From Exiguobacterium sp. Helios (lineage in GTDB: Bacteria; Bacillota; Bacilli; Exiguobacteriales; Exiguobacteriaceae): a stretch of 64,000 nucleotides of DNA. The position numbers and the translations under genes were made by a program. The stretch is taken from NCBI RefSeq assembly GCF_014524545.1, contig NZ_CP053557.1:62001-126000 (forward strand), read 5' to 3'. How positions within the stretch are numbered: position 1 is the first letter of the stretch; every line of letters begins with the position of its first letter. Below are positions 35,268-43,996 of the stretch, piece by piece. Below the pieces are notes generated by a model that saw only the letters and a program-made list of their open reading frames with translations, ran no database searches and was not told where the DNA came from.

Positions 35268-35825
35268 TTATTTTGATGCTTGATCAATCTTGCGTGCTTG
35301 TTTCAATAACCGTTCAATCAAGGCCTGCCGTACGTCAGGTGCAGGTTGACCGAACTGAAAATGTTCCGACATTTTCAAGCCGTCCAATGTAAAACGAATC
35401 ATCATCGCGTCTACAGGATCTGCCTGTTCCATCAATTGATCAAAAAACTGATGAACCTGTTTTTTTCGTTCTTCCACAAAAGCGGCATTTTCCTTTAATA
35501 AGGACAATAAGAACAATACCGTATCGATGTCGAGGCAAAATTCTTCATCCCGTCTTGCTTGCAGCAGGACGAATGCTTCCATTGGACCAAATCCCTCTTC
35601 CCGGTACGTCTGATATTGCTGAAACTGACGCCGTTCCTGTTCTTCAATCACACCCATCAATAATTCTTCTTTGGAAGAAAAATGATACAACAATCCGCCT
35701 TTGGAGACATTCGCCTGTTTCGCCACTTCTTCAAGTGTCAGTTGTGGAAACCCTTGAGTCAGCATGATTTGAACAGTTGCATCCGTGATTCGACGTCGCG
35801 TTTCTAACGCTTTTATACTGACCAT
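35268..35825 (-). CDS. TetR-family regulator of the RND exporter (YerO-like)
   Basis: A 185-residue TetR regulator. ALETRRRITDATVQIMLTQGFPQLTLEEVAKQANVSKGGLLYHFSSKEELL is the N-terminal DNA-binding domain; the rest is the helical ligand domain. It precedes the exporter by 44 bp on the same strand, so it likely represses its own operon. A perfect palindrome ACCGTC-TG-GACGGT lies 27 bp upstream. AGGAG is 7 nt from the ATG at 35825 and 4 nt from the adjacent ATG at 35828. Confidence 0.9.
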   Translation of the reverse strand: MVSIKALETRRRITDATVQIMLTQGFPQLTLEEVAKQANVSKGGLLYHFSSKEELLMGVIEEQERRQFQQYQTYREEGFGPMEAFVLLQARRDEEFCLDIDTVLFLLSLLKENAAFVEERKKQVHQFFDQLMEQADPVDAMMIRFTLDGLKMSEHFQFGQPAPDVRQALIERLLKQARKIDQASK

Positions 35826-35851
35826 CATCTTTCTCCTTTCCATTTTACTGT

Positions 35852-35865
35852 ACCGTCTGGACGGT
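35852..35865. promoter_or_regulatory. Probable TetR operator
   Basis: ACCGTC-TG-GACGGT is a perfect inverted repeat of the kind bound by TetR-family proteins, placed just upstream of the TetR gene. It is the only strong palindrome there. Confidence 0.6.
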
Positions 35866-35961
35866 TTCTTTTTTAAATATACGAAGTTCTGTCCCGCTTT
35901 GCAAGATTAAATCAATGTTTCACGTGAAACGCTTCGTATTATATGAGCCGAACATGAAAAA

Positions 35962-36005
35962 AAACGTCTACCCGTACTCTTCGAATCGAGAACCGGTAGA
36001 CGTTT
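35962..36005 (-). terminator. Intrinsic terminator of proC
   Basis: AAACGTCTACC (35962-35972) pairs with GGTAGACGTTT (35995-36005). On the minus strand the stem is followed by a run of T, 10 bp after the proC stop. Confidence 0.88.
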
Positions 36006-36015
36006 CAAGTAATCT

Positions 36016-36783
36016 TTAGTGATCTTCCCGCGCACTTTCCATCAAAGCAGCATATATCGCTTGTGCTAAGTGATGTTCACGCAGAACACGGACTCCTCGA
36101 TCCGTCGGACCACCCGGAGCCGCTACATCATCAATCAGTTCCTCTGTCGGACGTTCTTCGTGTAACAGCAGTTCCGCCGATCCTTTCATAGCCTGCGCAA
36201 TGATCCGCCGGGCAGAAGAAGCATCAAAACCCGCTTTCGTTAAAACAGGTGTCATCGCGCCGACGATTTCATAGAAGAAAGCCGGACTGCATCCTGCTGC
36301 AGCCATCAAATAAGGCATCGTTGTCGCATTCGTTTCAACCGTCTGACCCACTCGTTCAAACAATGCCGTCGCTTGTTGTCTTTTCTGATCCGAGATAAGG
36401 TCACCAAACCAAAGTCCCGTCATTCCTGTCCGAAATGCGACAGGTGTATTCGGCATCGCACAGACAGCACCACATGAAACGTGTGCCTCGATGTCTGCCG
36501 GTGTAATATGCGCGGCGACGGACACTACCAATTGGTCCGTCCAAGTCTTTTGTTTGATGTAGTCGAGAACTCCGTCCGGCTGCATGGCTAAAACAACGAC
36601 ATCAAATTGTTCGACCTGTTCCTCGGCCGTCGTCCGAACACCGTACTGCTCCGCCAAAGCAAACAGACGTGTCCGGTCTGTTCGATTGGTCATCGTGATC
36701 GTTTGAGGGGAGATACCCGAATCAAGCCATCCTTTGACTAAGGACTCGCTCATCGAACCTGCCCCTACCATTAAAATTTTCAT
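36016..36783 (-). CDS. proC: Pyrroline-5-carboxylate reductase
   Basis: A 255-residue enzyme. MKILMVGAGSMSESLVKGW is the NAD(P) loop (GxGxM). VRTTAEEQ..DVVVLAMQPDGV and CAMPNTPVAFRTGMTG are the conserved centre, and PAFFYEIVGAMTPVLTKAG leads to the C-terminal dimer domain. It reduces pyrroline-5-carboxylate to proline. The usual APGGTT in the C-terminal domain is APGGPTDRG here, a mild divergence. The ATG at 36783 follows GGGAGG; an upstream in-frame start at 36813 is not supported. Confidence 0.87.
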   Translation of the reverse strand: MKILMVGAGSMSESLVKGWLDSGISPQTITMTNRTDRTRLFALAEQYGVRTTAEEQVEQFDVVVLAMQPDGVLDYIKQKTWTDQLVVSVAAHITPADIEAHVSCGAVCAMPNTPVAFRTGMTGLWFGDLISDQKRQQATALFERVGQTVETNATTMPYLMAAAGCSPAFFYEIVGAMTPVLTKAGFDASSARRIIAQAMKGSAELLLHEERPTEELIDDVAAPGGPTDRGVRVLREHHLAQAIYAALMESAREDH

Positions 36784-36806
36784 TGTTATTCCTCCCAACA
36801 AAAAAA

Positions 36807-36823
36807 GGACCACTTACTGGTCC
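36807..36823 (-). terminator. Intrinsic terminator of the CBS-domain gene
   Basis: On the minus strand GGACCA-GTAAG-TGGTCC is followed by seven T, directly after the CBS gene and before proC. Confidence 0.8.
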
Positions 36824-36841
36824 CTTCAGATTTCCTAGTCA

Positions 36842-37480
36842 TTATACACGAACTGCCAAGTCTTCCACAGCAACGACACGGAGTCCTTTTTCATTTAATT
36901 TCTTGACGATTTTCTTTTTCGTTTTCTCATCACAGTCAGTCGGTAATGTGATCAAGACCCGGCGCATGACACTGCTTTTCGCATCAAGTGTCATCAAACT
37001 CGCCACTGTTGAGTACTTATTAACGATTTTAGCGATCTTTTCAAGGGCACCTTTTTGTTCACTGAGTGCAACCGTTAAGATATAGCTGCCTGAATCACGA
37101 TTCCATGCTTCTTCGAGCATACCAAGCATCTTTCCGTGTGGTAAGATGCCGAAGAACTGTCCATCATCATTCAAGACTGCGATGTAAGGCAATTCTTTGA
37201 TTGAGAAAAAGACTTCAAAGAAGTTACTGCCTGTGTAAATGAACTTCGTCGTATTTTTGATTAACGTCATGACGTTATCATCTAAACTACCACCGTTCAT
37301 CCCGTGACGGTAAATATGCATTTTATAAATGTTCCCTTTGAACAATTGACCGGTCTGATCAAGAACCGGGACACAACGATATCCTGTTTCTTCTAGCGTC
37401 TGCAACGCTTCTCGAATCGTAGCGGTTTCTAAAATCTTGACACACTGGTGTTTCGGAATACACAAACTTTGAACGAGCAT
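36842..37480 (-). CDS. CBS-domain protein with C-terminal ACT-like domain
   Basis: A 212-residue cytosolic protein. Two CBS motifs span about residues 1-130 (ATIREALQTLEETGYRCVPVLDQ and FEVFFSIKELPYIAVLNDDGQFFGILPH). The remainder (YILTVALSEQKGALEKIAKIVNKYSTVASLMTL) has the beta-alpha-beta pattern of an ACT domain. Relatives such as AcuB or the c-di-AMP-binding CBS proteins bind adenine nucleotides, so a nucleotide-sensing role is likely, but the ligand is unknown. GAGGAGG precedes the ATG. Confidence 0.8.
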   Translation of the reverse strand: MLVQSLCIPKHQCVKILETATIREALQTLEETGYRCVPVLDQTGQLFKGNIYKMHIYRHGMNGGSLDDNVMTLIKNTTKFIYTGSNFFEVFFSIKELPYIAVLNDDGQFFGILPHGKMLGMLEEAWNRDSGSYILTVALSEQKGALEKIAKIVNKYSTVASLMTLDAKSSVMRRVLITLPTDCDEKTKKKIVKKLNEKGLRVVAVEDLAVRV

Positions 37481-37822
37481 ACAAAACGTCCTCCTCTTTC
37501 CTTTAACATGATTATACCTGATTTACATGACGCTCTAACTTAATTTCTTATTCGCTTCCGCTCTTCCTTCTCCTGCTTTTCTTCTATTCCCTTACAGGAG
37601 CCAAGAGAAAACACAAATTCCCTCAAGATTAAGAAGCAATTCCATCTTATTTTTGCAATTTTTAATTCTTTATTAAATCAACAATCCCATTAGTATTAAG
37701 ATTTATTAAGATTTCGTAAAGACGGGACATAGTTGTATTCTTTTACAATAGCGTCTGATACAATCGAACTCGTGAAGTCACTTCACTATTCTATTCTTGT
37801 TCTTAATATGGAGGCAGAAGAA
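37481..37822 (+). promoter_or_regulatory. Regulatory intergenic region of the phosphate uptake operon
   Basis: No gene is seen in these 342 bp. TTAAGA at 37696 and 37706 and TAAAGA at 37717 form three direct repeats 10-11 bp apart, like PhoP boxes (TTAACA-type repeats with helical spacing). A TACAAT -10 candidate lies at 37759-37764, and the perfect inverted repeat GTGAAGT-C-ACTTCAC lies at 37772-37786, downstream of it. The left part is AT-rich without other structure. Confidence 0.5.
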
Positions 37823-38440
37823 ATGTTCAGTAAAAAACAAGATCCATTCGCGGTTAAATTATCTGAGATTGCAGGACACCTGCAACAAACGTCACAATTT
37901 TTCGTCGACTTTAAAATCAATGGTATTGCCGATGTCAAAGAATTCGCCCATAAAGTAAAAGATTTTGAAACAGCTGGTGATGATTTGATGCATCAATTGA
38001 TCATCGATTTAAACAACGCGTTCATCACACCAATCGACCGTGAAGATTTATTAGCACTTGCTAATTCACTTGACGATGTCCTCGATGGTTTTGAAGAGTG
38101 TTCAGCTATCTTCGAAATTTACAATATCGTACAAGCAGACGAGCATATGATTCGTTTCGTGGATGAAATCCACATTGCCGTCAATGAGCTCGCTTTATCA
38201 ATGGATTTGTTAGTAGCACGTAAACTCCAACCGATGCGTGAACACGTCATCAAAGTGAAAGAGCAGGAAACCATCTGCGATAACTTGCGTCGTAAATCAA
38301 TCAAAGCATTGTTCGCAACAGAAACAGATCCAATCAAAATCATTCAATACAAAGAAATTTATGAATCGCTCGAATCAATTGCCGATTACTGCCAAGATGC
38401 AGCAAACGTCATTGAAACGATCATCATGAAAAACGCATAA
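37823..38440 (+). CDS. DUF47 family protein, PhoU-like partner of Pit
   Basis: A 205-residue helical protein of the DUF47/PhoU-like family. MFSKKQDPFAVKLSEIAGHLQQ, HKVKDFETAGDDLMHQLIIDLNNAFITPIDREDLLALANSLDDVLDG is the family signature. Such proteins are encoded just before Pit phosphate transporters and are thought to regulate them; they bind metal clusters. GGAGG precedes the ATG at 37823. It is followed after 16 bp by pit. Confidence 0.92.
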   Translation: MFSKKQDPFAVKLSEIAGHLQQTSQFFVDFKINGIADVKEFAHKVKDFETAGDDLMHQLIIDLNNAFITPIDREDLLALANSLDDVLDGFEECSAIFEIYNIVQADEHMIRFVDEIHIAVNELALSMDLLVARKLQPMREHVIKVKEQETICDNLRRKSIKALFATETDPIKIIQYKEIYESLESIADYCQDAANVIETIIMKNA

Positions 38441-38456
38441 GTGAGGAGCTAACGAG

Positions 38457-39461
38457 ATGGATAGTCTTTTTATCATCACCGCCATAATCGTCATTCTCGC
38501 ACTTAGCTTCGACTTCATTAATGGTTTCCACGATACAGCGAACTCGATTGCGACTTCGGTGTCGACTCGTGCTTTGAAACCACGTCACGCCATCATTCTT
38601 GCCGCGACGATGAATTTTTTAGGTGCAATCACGTTTACTGGCGTTGCTAAAACAATTTCCAGCGATATCGTCGATCCGTCGACGCTTGAGCACGGAAGTT
38701 ATGTCGTCATCGCTGCTTTACTCTCTGCTATCGCTTGGAACCTCTTAACGTGGTACTTCGGTATTCCGTCGAGTTCTTCGCACACGCTGATCGGTTCAAT
38801 CGCCGGTGCTGCTATCGCATCTGTCGGCTTTGGCGGAATTGAAGCTAAAGGGATTCTAAAAATCGTTCAGGCACTGATCATTTCACCGATTCTTGCCTTC
38901 ACGCTTGGATTTATCGTCTATGGAATCTTTAAAGTAGTTTTCAAAAAAGGAAACTTGGCGAAGACGAATCGTCGTTTCCGTCATATGCAAATTGCAACAG
39001 CCGCACTTCAATCGTATACACACGGAACGAATGATGCACAAAAAGCGATGGGTATCATCACGCTTGCCCTCATCTCTTCCGGTTTCCAAACCGATCACGA
39101 AGTCGCACTTTGGGTTAAACTATCGTGTGCGGTCGCAATGGGTCTAGGTACATCCGTCGGTGGATGGCGGATCATCAAGACCGTTGGTGGACAGATCATG
39201 AAAATCCGTCCGGTCAACGGGGTTGCGGCTGACTTGACGTCTGCTGCCATCATCTTTGGTGCGACAGCCATTCACTTACCGGTTTCAACGACACACGTTA
39301 TTTCTTCTGCCATTCTCGGTGTAGGTACATCACACCGGAAAAAAGGTGTTAAATGGGGAACAGCACAACGGATGTTGATTACATGGGTCATCACATTGCC
39401 GATTTCAATGGCCGTGGCGGCGCTCATCTACTACATCTTAGATTTCCTATTCATTAAATGA
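38457..39461 (+). CDS. pit: Low-affinity inorganic phosphate transporter (PiT family)
   Basis: A 334-residue membrane protein. The duplicated PiT signature is present: SFDFINGFHDTANSIATSVSTRALKP-type sequence at the N terminus and LQSYTHGTNDAQKAMGIITLALI in the second half. GIPSSSSHTLIGSIAGA and LPVSTTHVISSAILGVG are the other repeats. It imports phosphate as a metal-phosphate complex with protons. It is coupled to the DUF47 gene and lies behind Pho-box-like repeats. Confidence 0.95.
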   Translation: MDSLFIITAIIVILALSFDFINGFHDTANSIATSVSTRALKPRHAIILAATMNFLGAITFTGVAKTISSDIVDPSTLEHGSYVVIAALLSAIAWNLLTWYFGIPSSSSHTLIGSIAGAAIASVGFGGIEAKGILKIVQALIISPILAFTLGFIVYGIFKVVFKKGNLAKTNRRFRHMQIATAALQSYTHGTNDAQKAMGIITLALISSGFQTDHEVALWVKLSCAVAMGLGTSVGGWRIIKTVGGQIMKIRPVNGVAADLTSAAIIFGATAIHLPVSTTHVISSAILGVGTSHRKKGVKWGTAQRMLITWVITLPISMAVAALIYYILDFLFIK

Positions 39462-39468
39462 TCTTATT

Positions 39469-39492
39469 CCCCATCTAGTCAGCTAGGTGGGG
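39469..39492 (+). terminator. Intrinsic terminator of pit
   Basis: CCCCATCTA pairs with TAGGTGGGG (one G-U pair) around a 6-nt loop, followed by ATTTTCT. Confidence 0.75.
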
Positions 39493-39593
39493 ATTTTCTG
39501 TCTCAATTGAGCCCCTGCAGTTGTCGCTTGGACTAGAATTCGCTATGATTGATGGCAAGAAGATATGCTTATTTTATTTAGGAGGAATTCCAC

Positions 39594-40409
39594 ATGACAA
39601 AACGTAAAGCGTTAACGATTGCCGGCTCTGACACGAGTGGCGGTGCTGGTATTCAAGCTGATTTGAAGACGTTCCAGGAACTTGAAGTCTACGGGATGAA
39701 CGCACTGACGGTCATCGTCGCTCAAGATCCCGATCATTCTTGGCACCATGCGGTTTACCCAATCGATGCCGAACTCGTCCGGACACAAATCCATACGGTC
39801 CTTGGAGGAATTGGTGTAGATGCGATGAAGACGGGTATGCTCCCGACTGTCGAAATCATTGAAGTCGTTGCTGAAAAAATCAAGTCATCTGGTGTCAAAA
39901 ACGTCGTCATCGATCCGGTCATGGTGTGTAAAGGTGAAGATGAAGTTCTGAATCCCGATACCGCGAATGCTTTACGCGATGTCTTGACACCGCTCGCAAC
40001 GGTCGTGACCCCTAATGTTTTTGAAGCAGGTCAATTGTCCGGTCTTGGAAAAACACCTTCGACCATCGATGAAATGAAGCTCGCAGCTGCACGGATCCAT
40101 GAAAAAGGCGCGCAATACGTTCTTGTCAAAGGTGGCAGTAAGATTGACCACCCACGAGCAGTTGACGTGCTTTATGACGGAAAAGAGTTTATCCTAATTG
40201 AGGACGAGCGTATTGAGACACCGTATACGCACGGAGCAGGATGCACCTACTCTGCTGCAATTACAGCTGAACTCGCAAAAGGAGCTTCTGTGGAGCAAGC
40301 GGTCCGTACAGCGAAATCGTTTATCACTTCTGCGATTCGTCATTCATTCCGCCTGAATGAATATGTCGGCCCGACTGACCATGCTGCTCACCGAACAGTA
40401 ACGTCTTAA
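39594..40409 (+). CDS. pdxK: Pyridoxine/pyridoxal (hydroxymethylpyrimidine-type) kinase
   Basis: A 271-residue ribokinase-fold kinase of the ThiD/PdxK branch. LTIAGSDTSGGAGIQADLKTFQELEVYG is the N-terminal substrate motif; VVIDPVMVCKGEDEVL and TPYTHGAGCTYSAAITAEL hold the ATP site and the anion hole with the catalytic Cys-Thr-Tyr segment. The CTY instead of DTF near the active centre is typical of the Bacillus PdxK group, which phosphorylates pyridoxine vitamers. No other thiamine genes are near, which favours pyridoxal kinase over ThiD. GGAGGAA precedes the ATG. Confidence 0.9.
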   Translation: MTKRKALTIAGSDTSGGAGIQADLKTFQELEVYGMNALTVIVAQDPDHSWHHAVYPIDAELVRTQIHTVLGGIGVDAMKTGMLPTVEIIEVVAEKIKSSGVKNVVIDPVMVCKGEDEVLNPDTANALRDVLTPLATVVTPNVFEAGQLSGLGKTPSTIDEMKLAAARIHEKGAQYVLVKGGSKIDHPRAVDVLYDGKEFILIEDERIETPYTHGAGCTYSAAITAELAKGASVEQAVRTAKSFITSAIRHSFRLNEYVGPTDHAAHRTVTS

Positions 40410-40415
40410 TCGCTC

Positions 40416-40446
40416 AAGAAGTCCGCGCACTGATCGCGGACTTCTT
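40416..40446 (+). terminator. Intrinsic terminator of pdxK
   Basis: A perfect 12-bp stem AAGAAGTCCGCG/CGCGGACTTCTT with a 7-nt loop follows pdxK. Confidence 0.88.
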
Positions 40447-40470
40447 TCTGTATAGGAAAGGGGATTCATC

Positions 40471-40836
40471 ATGCAAGCACTTGATTTAACCGCTGTACAA
40501 GACTATATCGACAAGCATGCCAATACACCACTTTATGTCCACGTCGAAACGACGAACGGGGCGTACGCGACCCACCAGGATCCGACGTTCCACAGTGCCG
40601 GCATGTTTTTCCGCAACGCCGAGATTACGTACGAACGTGGTCTGATTACCGGAAACGGTCCGTACCGGATCGGACTGAAACTCTCCCACGGCTGGTTGTA
40701 CGGTGAAGGCTTAACGGATTATGAATTTGCAGGCGATCAACTGTTGATTGCCGGACACGACATGGAAGGACGCCTTGCGATTGCCTTCGAACTCAGTCCG
40801 ACTCCATTCGCGCAAGGCGCAGAGGAGGTAGAATAA
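40471..40836 (+). CDS. yojF: YojF family protein (DUF1806)
   Basis: A 121-residue protein. LYVHVETTNGAYATH, GMFFRNAEITYERGLITGNGPYRIGLKLSHGWLYGEGLTDYE is the DUF1806/YojF signature. Its function is unknown, but it is encoded next to bshB2 in Bacillales and so is suspected to assist bacillithiol metabolism. Its stop overlaps the bshB2 start by 1 bp, indicating strong coupling. AAAGGGG precedes the ATG. Confidence 0.88.
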   Translation: MQALDLTAVQDYIDKHANTPLYVHVETTNGAYATHQDPTFHSAGMFFRNAEITYERGLITGNGPYRIGLKLSHGWLYGEGLTDYEFAGDQLLIAGHDMEGRLAIAFELSPTPFAQGAEEVE

Positions 40837-41492
40837 TGGCTTACAATGAACAAGATCATCTCCTCGTCATCTTCCCTCACCCGGATGATGAAGCGTTCAG
40901 CTCGGCTGGAACGATTATCGAACATGCAGAGAACCGCGGACCCGTCACATATGCCTGCCTGACACTCGGTGAAATGGGACGCAACATGGGGCGTCCTGTC
41001 TTTACGAACCGCGAACAGCTCGCGACGATCCGCAAACACGAACTGATTGCCGCATCTGAAAAAATGAAGATTTCCGATTTACAAATGTGGGGACTCCGCG
41101 ACAAAACGGTCGAATTCGAAGACGAAGTGATGCTTGCTGAACGAATCGGACAATTGATTACGAAAACGCAACCGACACGGGTCATTTCGTTTTATCCGGG
41201 ATATGCTGTCCATCCGGATCACGAAGCGACAGCACGTGCCGTCGTCCGGGCACTTCGTGCGATTGACGAAAGTCAGCGTCCTGAATTTTTAGCGGTTGCC
41301 TTCGCTAACAATACACGTGACGAACTCGGTGAAGGAACGTTCATCCATGATGTCAGTGCCTATACCGATCAAAAAATCGCTGCCCTTCAAGCGCATGCAT
41401 CACAAACAGGCGGCTTGATGAAAGTCATCTCAGAAGACTCGAACATCCGTGATTTGCTCGTCAAAGAACGCTATTACCACTATCCGTTATAA
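40836..41492 (+). CDS. bshB2: Bacillithiol biosynthesis deacetylase BshB2
   Basis: A 218-residue LmbE-like zinc deacetylase. FPHPDDEAFSSAG carries the zinc-binding H and DD pair; YPGYAVHPDHEA holds the third metal ligand. In bacillithiol synthesis it deacetylates GlcNAc-malate to GlcN-malate, or removes other acyl groups as a paralogue. Coupling to yojF is the Bacillus arrangement (yojF-yojG). AGGAGG lies at the end of yojF. Confidence 0.93.
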   Translation: MAYNEQDHLLVIFPHPDDEAFSSAGTIIEHAENRGPVTYACLTLGEMGRNMGRPVFTNREQLATIRKHELIAASEKMKISDLQMWGLRDKTVEFEDEVMLAERIGQLITKTQPTRVISFYPGYAVHPDHEATARAVVRALRAIDESQRPEFLAVAFANNTRDELGEGTFIHDVSAYTDQKIAALQAHASQTGGLMKVISEDSNIRDLLVKERYYHYPL

Positions 41493-41498
41493 TTTCCG

Positions 41499-41528
41499 CA
41501 CCCCTGGACGTCCTTTCGTTCAAGGGTG
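41499..41528 (+). terminator. Intrinsic terminator of yojF-bshB2
   Basis: CACCCCTG pairs with CAAGGGTG (one mismatch) and is followed by eight T. Confidence 0.75.
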
Positions 41529-41568
41529 TTTTTTTTGTCTTACAAAATCCTCGATTGTCAGTCGACTT

Positions 41569-41597
41569 TTGAGTCACCTTCTGCTAGTGTGAATAGT
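41569..41597 (+). promoter_or_regulatory. Probable promoter of queCDEF
   Basis: TTGAGT (41569-41574) and AATAGT (41592-41597) are 17 bp apart. Transcription would start near 41604, so the riboswitch would begin almost at the 5' end. Confidence 0.45.
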
Positions 41598-41611
41598 TGA
41601 GACTGTGTCTC

Positions 41612-41646
41612 CGGAGTTCGTAACCTCCTCCGTCACAAAAACTAGG
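41612..41646 (+). promoter_or_regulatory. PreQ1-I riboswitch (type II-like) controlling queC translation
   Basis: Stem CGGAG/CTCCG (41612-41616 and 41628-41632) encloses the loop TTCGTAACCTC; an A-rich tail CACAAAAACTAGG follows. CCT of the loop (41624-41626) can pair with AGG of the tail (41644-41646), forming the H-type pseudoknot of preQ1-I aptamers and hiding the ribosome-binding region. The small size, A-rich tail and the downstream queuosine precursor genes make the assignment firm. Confidence 0.85.
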
Positions 41647-41662
41647 AATGGAAGTGTATCCA

Positions 41663-42319
41663 ATGAAAAATGAACGTGCTCTTGTCGTCTTCAGTGGCGG
41701 TCAAGATTCGACGACCTGCCTGTTTCAGGCACTTGCCGACTATTCAGAAGTTGAAGTCGTTACCTTCAACTACGGGCAACGTCATGCCGCAGAACTCGAT
41801 GTCGCTCGCGAAATCGCATCTGAACTCGGTGTGAAACATCACGAGCTCGATCTCTCACTCCTCAGTCAATTGACAAGCAATTCTCTGACTGACCACTCAC
41901 AATCGATCACGACAAACGAAGACGGGCTTCCTTCTACCTTTGTAGATGGCCGAAATCACCTGTTTCTGTCCTTCGCAGCCGTCCTCGCTAAAGGACGTGG
42001 CATCCGCCATATCATTACCGGTGTATGCGAAACAGACTTTTCCGGTTATCCCGATTGCCGTGATTCCTTCATCAAGTCACTGAATGTGACGCTTAACCTC
42101 GCGATGGACTATCCATTCGTGATTCATACTCCGCTCATGTGGCTCGACAAAAAAGAGACATGGGCATTAGCTGATTCGCTCGGCGCGTTTGAATTTGTCC
42201 GCGAACGGACATTAACGTGTTACAACGGAATCATTGGAGACGGCTGTGGCGATTGCCCTGCTTGTGAATTACGGAAAAAAGGCTTAGATGCCTACATCGA
42301 GGAGGTCCAACACACATGA
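41663..42319 (+). CDS. queC: 7-cyano-7-deazaguanine synthase QueC
   Basis: A 218-residue enzyme. [17 protein letters not shown] is the ATP pyrophosphatase P-loop; [16 protein letters not shown] is the substrate region; [19 protein letters not shown] holds the zinc-binding cysteines. It converts CDG to preQ0 using ATP and ammonia. The start at 41663 is preferred because GGAAG is 8 nt upstream; the in-frame ATG at 41648 would lie within 2 nt of the AGG used by the riboswitch. First gene of queCDEF, overlapping queD by 4 bp. Confidence 0.96.
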   Translation: MKNERALVVFSGGQDSTTCLFQALADYSEVEVVTFNYGQRHAAELDVAREIASELGVKHHELDLSLLSQLTSNSLTDHSQSITTNEDGLPSTFVDGRNHLFLSFAAVLAKGRGIRHIITGVCETDFSGYPDCRDSFIKSLNVTLNLAMDYPFVIHTPLMWLDKKETWALADSLGAFEFVRERTLTCYNGIIGDGCGDCPACELRKKGLDAYIEEVQHT

Positions 42320-42771
42320 AATTCAACTATGAAGCACCCGAAACAGTCGAGCGCCCGACCGGCGACTCGCTTATTTATACAAAATCACGTGTCATGATCG
42401 TCAAAAAATTGACGTTTGACGCAGCCCATCACCTGTATGACTATGATGGCAAGTGCCGCGCCCTGCACGGCCATACGTATCACGTGGATCTCGGCATCAG
42501 CGGATTCCTTGATCACCGCGGTATGACACTAGACTTTGGCGATTTGAAGAAAATTTTCAAAGAGCATCTCGAACCGTTACTCGATCACCGTTACTTGAAT
42601 GAGTCGCTTCCTTACATGAATACAACGGCTGAAAACATGTCGGCCTGGATTTTTGAAACACTCGGTAAACATCTGCCGGATGAACGCGGTCTGCGTGTCG
42701 AGTTCGTTAAACTGTATGAAACACCGACTGCTTTTGCAGAAGTCCGCCGGGAATGGATGCTCGAGTCATGA
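42316..42771 (+). CDS. queD: 6-carboxy-5,6,7,8-tetrahydropterin synthase QueD
   Basis: A 151-residue T-fold enzyme. [27 protein letters not shown] carries the zinc-binding histidines and the catalytic cysteine (CRALHGH). [25 protein letters not shown] and [11 protein letters not shown] are further family blocks. It makes 6-carboxytetrahydropterin from dihydroneopterin triphosphate, the first dedicated step to preQ0. It overlaps queC and queE by 4 bp each. Confidence 0.96.
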   Translation: MKFNYEAPETVERPTGDSLIYTKSRVMIVKKLTFDAAHHLYDYDGKCRALHGHTYHVDLGISGFLDHRGMTLDFGDLKKIFKEHLEPLLDHRYLNESLPYMNTTAENMSAWIFETLGKHLPDERGLRVEFVKLYETPTAFAEVRREWMLES

Positions 42772-43484
42772 GTCAACTGAAGAAAATACCGAAGATTCCT
42801 GTTCTTGAAATCTTTGGTCCAACCTTTCAAGGTGAAGGACGTTCGATCGGTCAAAAAACGATGTTCGTCCGGACGGGTGGCTGTGATTATTCCTGTGCCT
42901 GGTGTGACTCGGCCTTCACTTGGGACGGATCGGAAAAACCGGATTTACTGACAGCAGAAGAAATCCTGACGCAACTCGATGCCCTCGGTTCGTATGGTCA
43001 TGTCACGATTTCCGGCGGTAACCCTTTGTTACACGCATCGATCGGGACACTCGTCGACGCACTGAAGAGCCGTGGCATCACGATGTCGGTCGAAACACAA
43101 GGTTCTTACTGGCAAAACTGGGTGCTCGATATCGAAGACGTCACGATCAGTCCGAAACCGCCGTCGAGTGGCATGACCGTTGATTATGACCGCCTTGATG
43201 TCTTTTTCAAACGATTGCCTGAACAGCAACGCGCCGTTAAAATCGTCATCTTTGATGAGGCGGATCTTGACTTTGCTGCTGCCATTTCAGAACGCTACGC
43301 CTTAAAAACCTTATATCTGTCACTCGGTAATCCTGATCCTGCGGAAGAAGGTACGATTGCACCGCGGATGTTATCCGGCTTAAAAACTTTATGGGAACGC
43401 GTCGCAACTGACGAACGATTTAATCATGCACGGGTTCTTCCACAACTACATGCCCTCGTTTTCGCAAACGATCGCGGCGTTTAA
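42768..43484 (+). CDS. queE: 7-carboxy-7-deazaguanine synthase QueE (radical SAM)
   Basis: A 238-residue radical SAM enzyme. [35 protein letters not shown] contains the CxxxCxxC iron-sulfur motif. [11 protein letters not shown] is the SAM-binding GGEPL-type region. It rearranges 6-carboxytetrahydropterin into CDG. The ATG at 42768 overlaps the queD stop (ATGA); an in-frame start at 42753 would add five residues. Confidence 0.95.
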   Translation: MSQLKKIPKIPVLEIFGPTFQGEGRSIGQKTMFVRTGGCDYSCAWCDSAFTWDGSEKPDLLTAEEILTQLDALGSYGHVTISGGNPLLHASIGTLVDALKSRGITMSVETQGSYWQNWVLDIEDVTISPKPPSSGMTVDYDRLDVFFKRLPEQQRAVKIVIFDEADLDFAAAISERYALKTLYLSLGNPDPAEEGTIAPRMLSGLKTLWERVATDERFNHARVLPQLHALVFANDRGV

Positions 43485-43495
43485 GGAGATTAATT

Positions 43496-43984
43496 ATGCG
43501 TCCAGAAGATTTAAACGATTTGTCCTTACTTGGTCAAAAGTCTGTCCCGTATATTTTTGAATATCAACCGGAAGTGCTTGAAGCCTTCCCGAACCGTCAC
43601 CCGGAAAATGATTACTTCGTAAAATTCAATGCACCTGAATTTACGAGCCTTTGTCCGATTACGAATCAACCGGATTTTGCGACCATCTACATCTCTTACA
43701 TCCCGGACGAGAAGCTGGTCGAATCAAAATCACTAAAACTTTATCTGTTCAGCTTCCGTAATCATGGTGACTTCCATGAAAACTGCATCAACGTTATCGG
43801 GAAGGATCTTGTCAAACTGATGGAACCCCGTTACCTCGAAGTATGGGGAAAATTCACACCACGCGGCGGGATTTCAATTGATCCATACTACAACTACGGT
43901 AAACCGGGTACGAAATATGAACAGATGGCAGAGCACCGTCTGTTTAATCATGATTTATATCCCGAAACCATCGATAATCGATAA
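43496..43984 (+). CDS. queF: NADPH-dependent 7-cyano-7-deazaguanine reductase QueF
   Basis: A 162-residue unimodular Que[48 protein letters not shown] contains the catalytic cysteine and the ESKSLKLY QueF signature. It reduces preQ0 nitrile to preQ1, the ligand of the riboswitch upstream, closing a feedback loop. AAGGAG precedes the ATG. It is the last gene of the operon; the structured repeat at 43997 follows 12 bp later. Confidence 0.97.
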   Translation: MRPEDLNDLSLLGQKSVPYIFEYQPEVLEAFPNRHPENDYFVKFNAPEFTSLCPITNQPDFATIYISYIPDEKLVESKSLKLYLFSFRNHGDFHENCINVIGKDLVKLMEPRYLEVWGKFTPRGGISIDPYYNYGKPGTKYEQMAEHRLFNHDLYPETIDNR

Positions 43985-43996
43985 TACAGTAAAAGA

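Noticed and set aside
41565-41576. ACTTTTGAGTCA, identical to part of the repeat end at 44220-44231
   Set aside because: Only 12 bp match, it overlaps the predicted queC promoter, and no inverted partner is seen, so it is probably chance.
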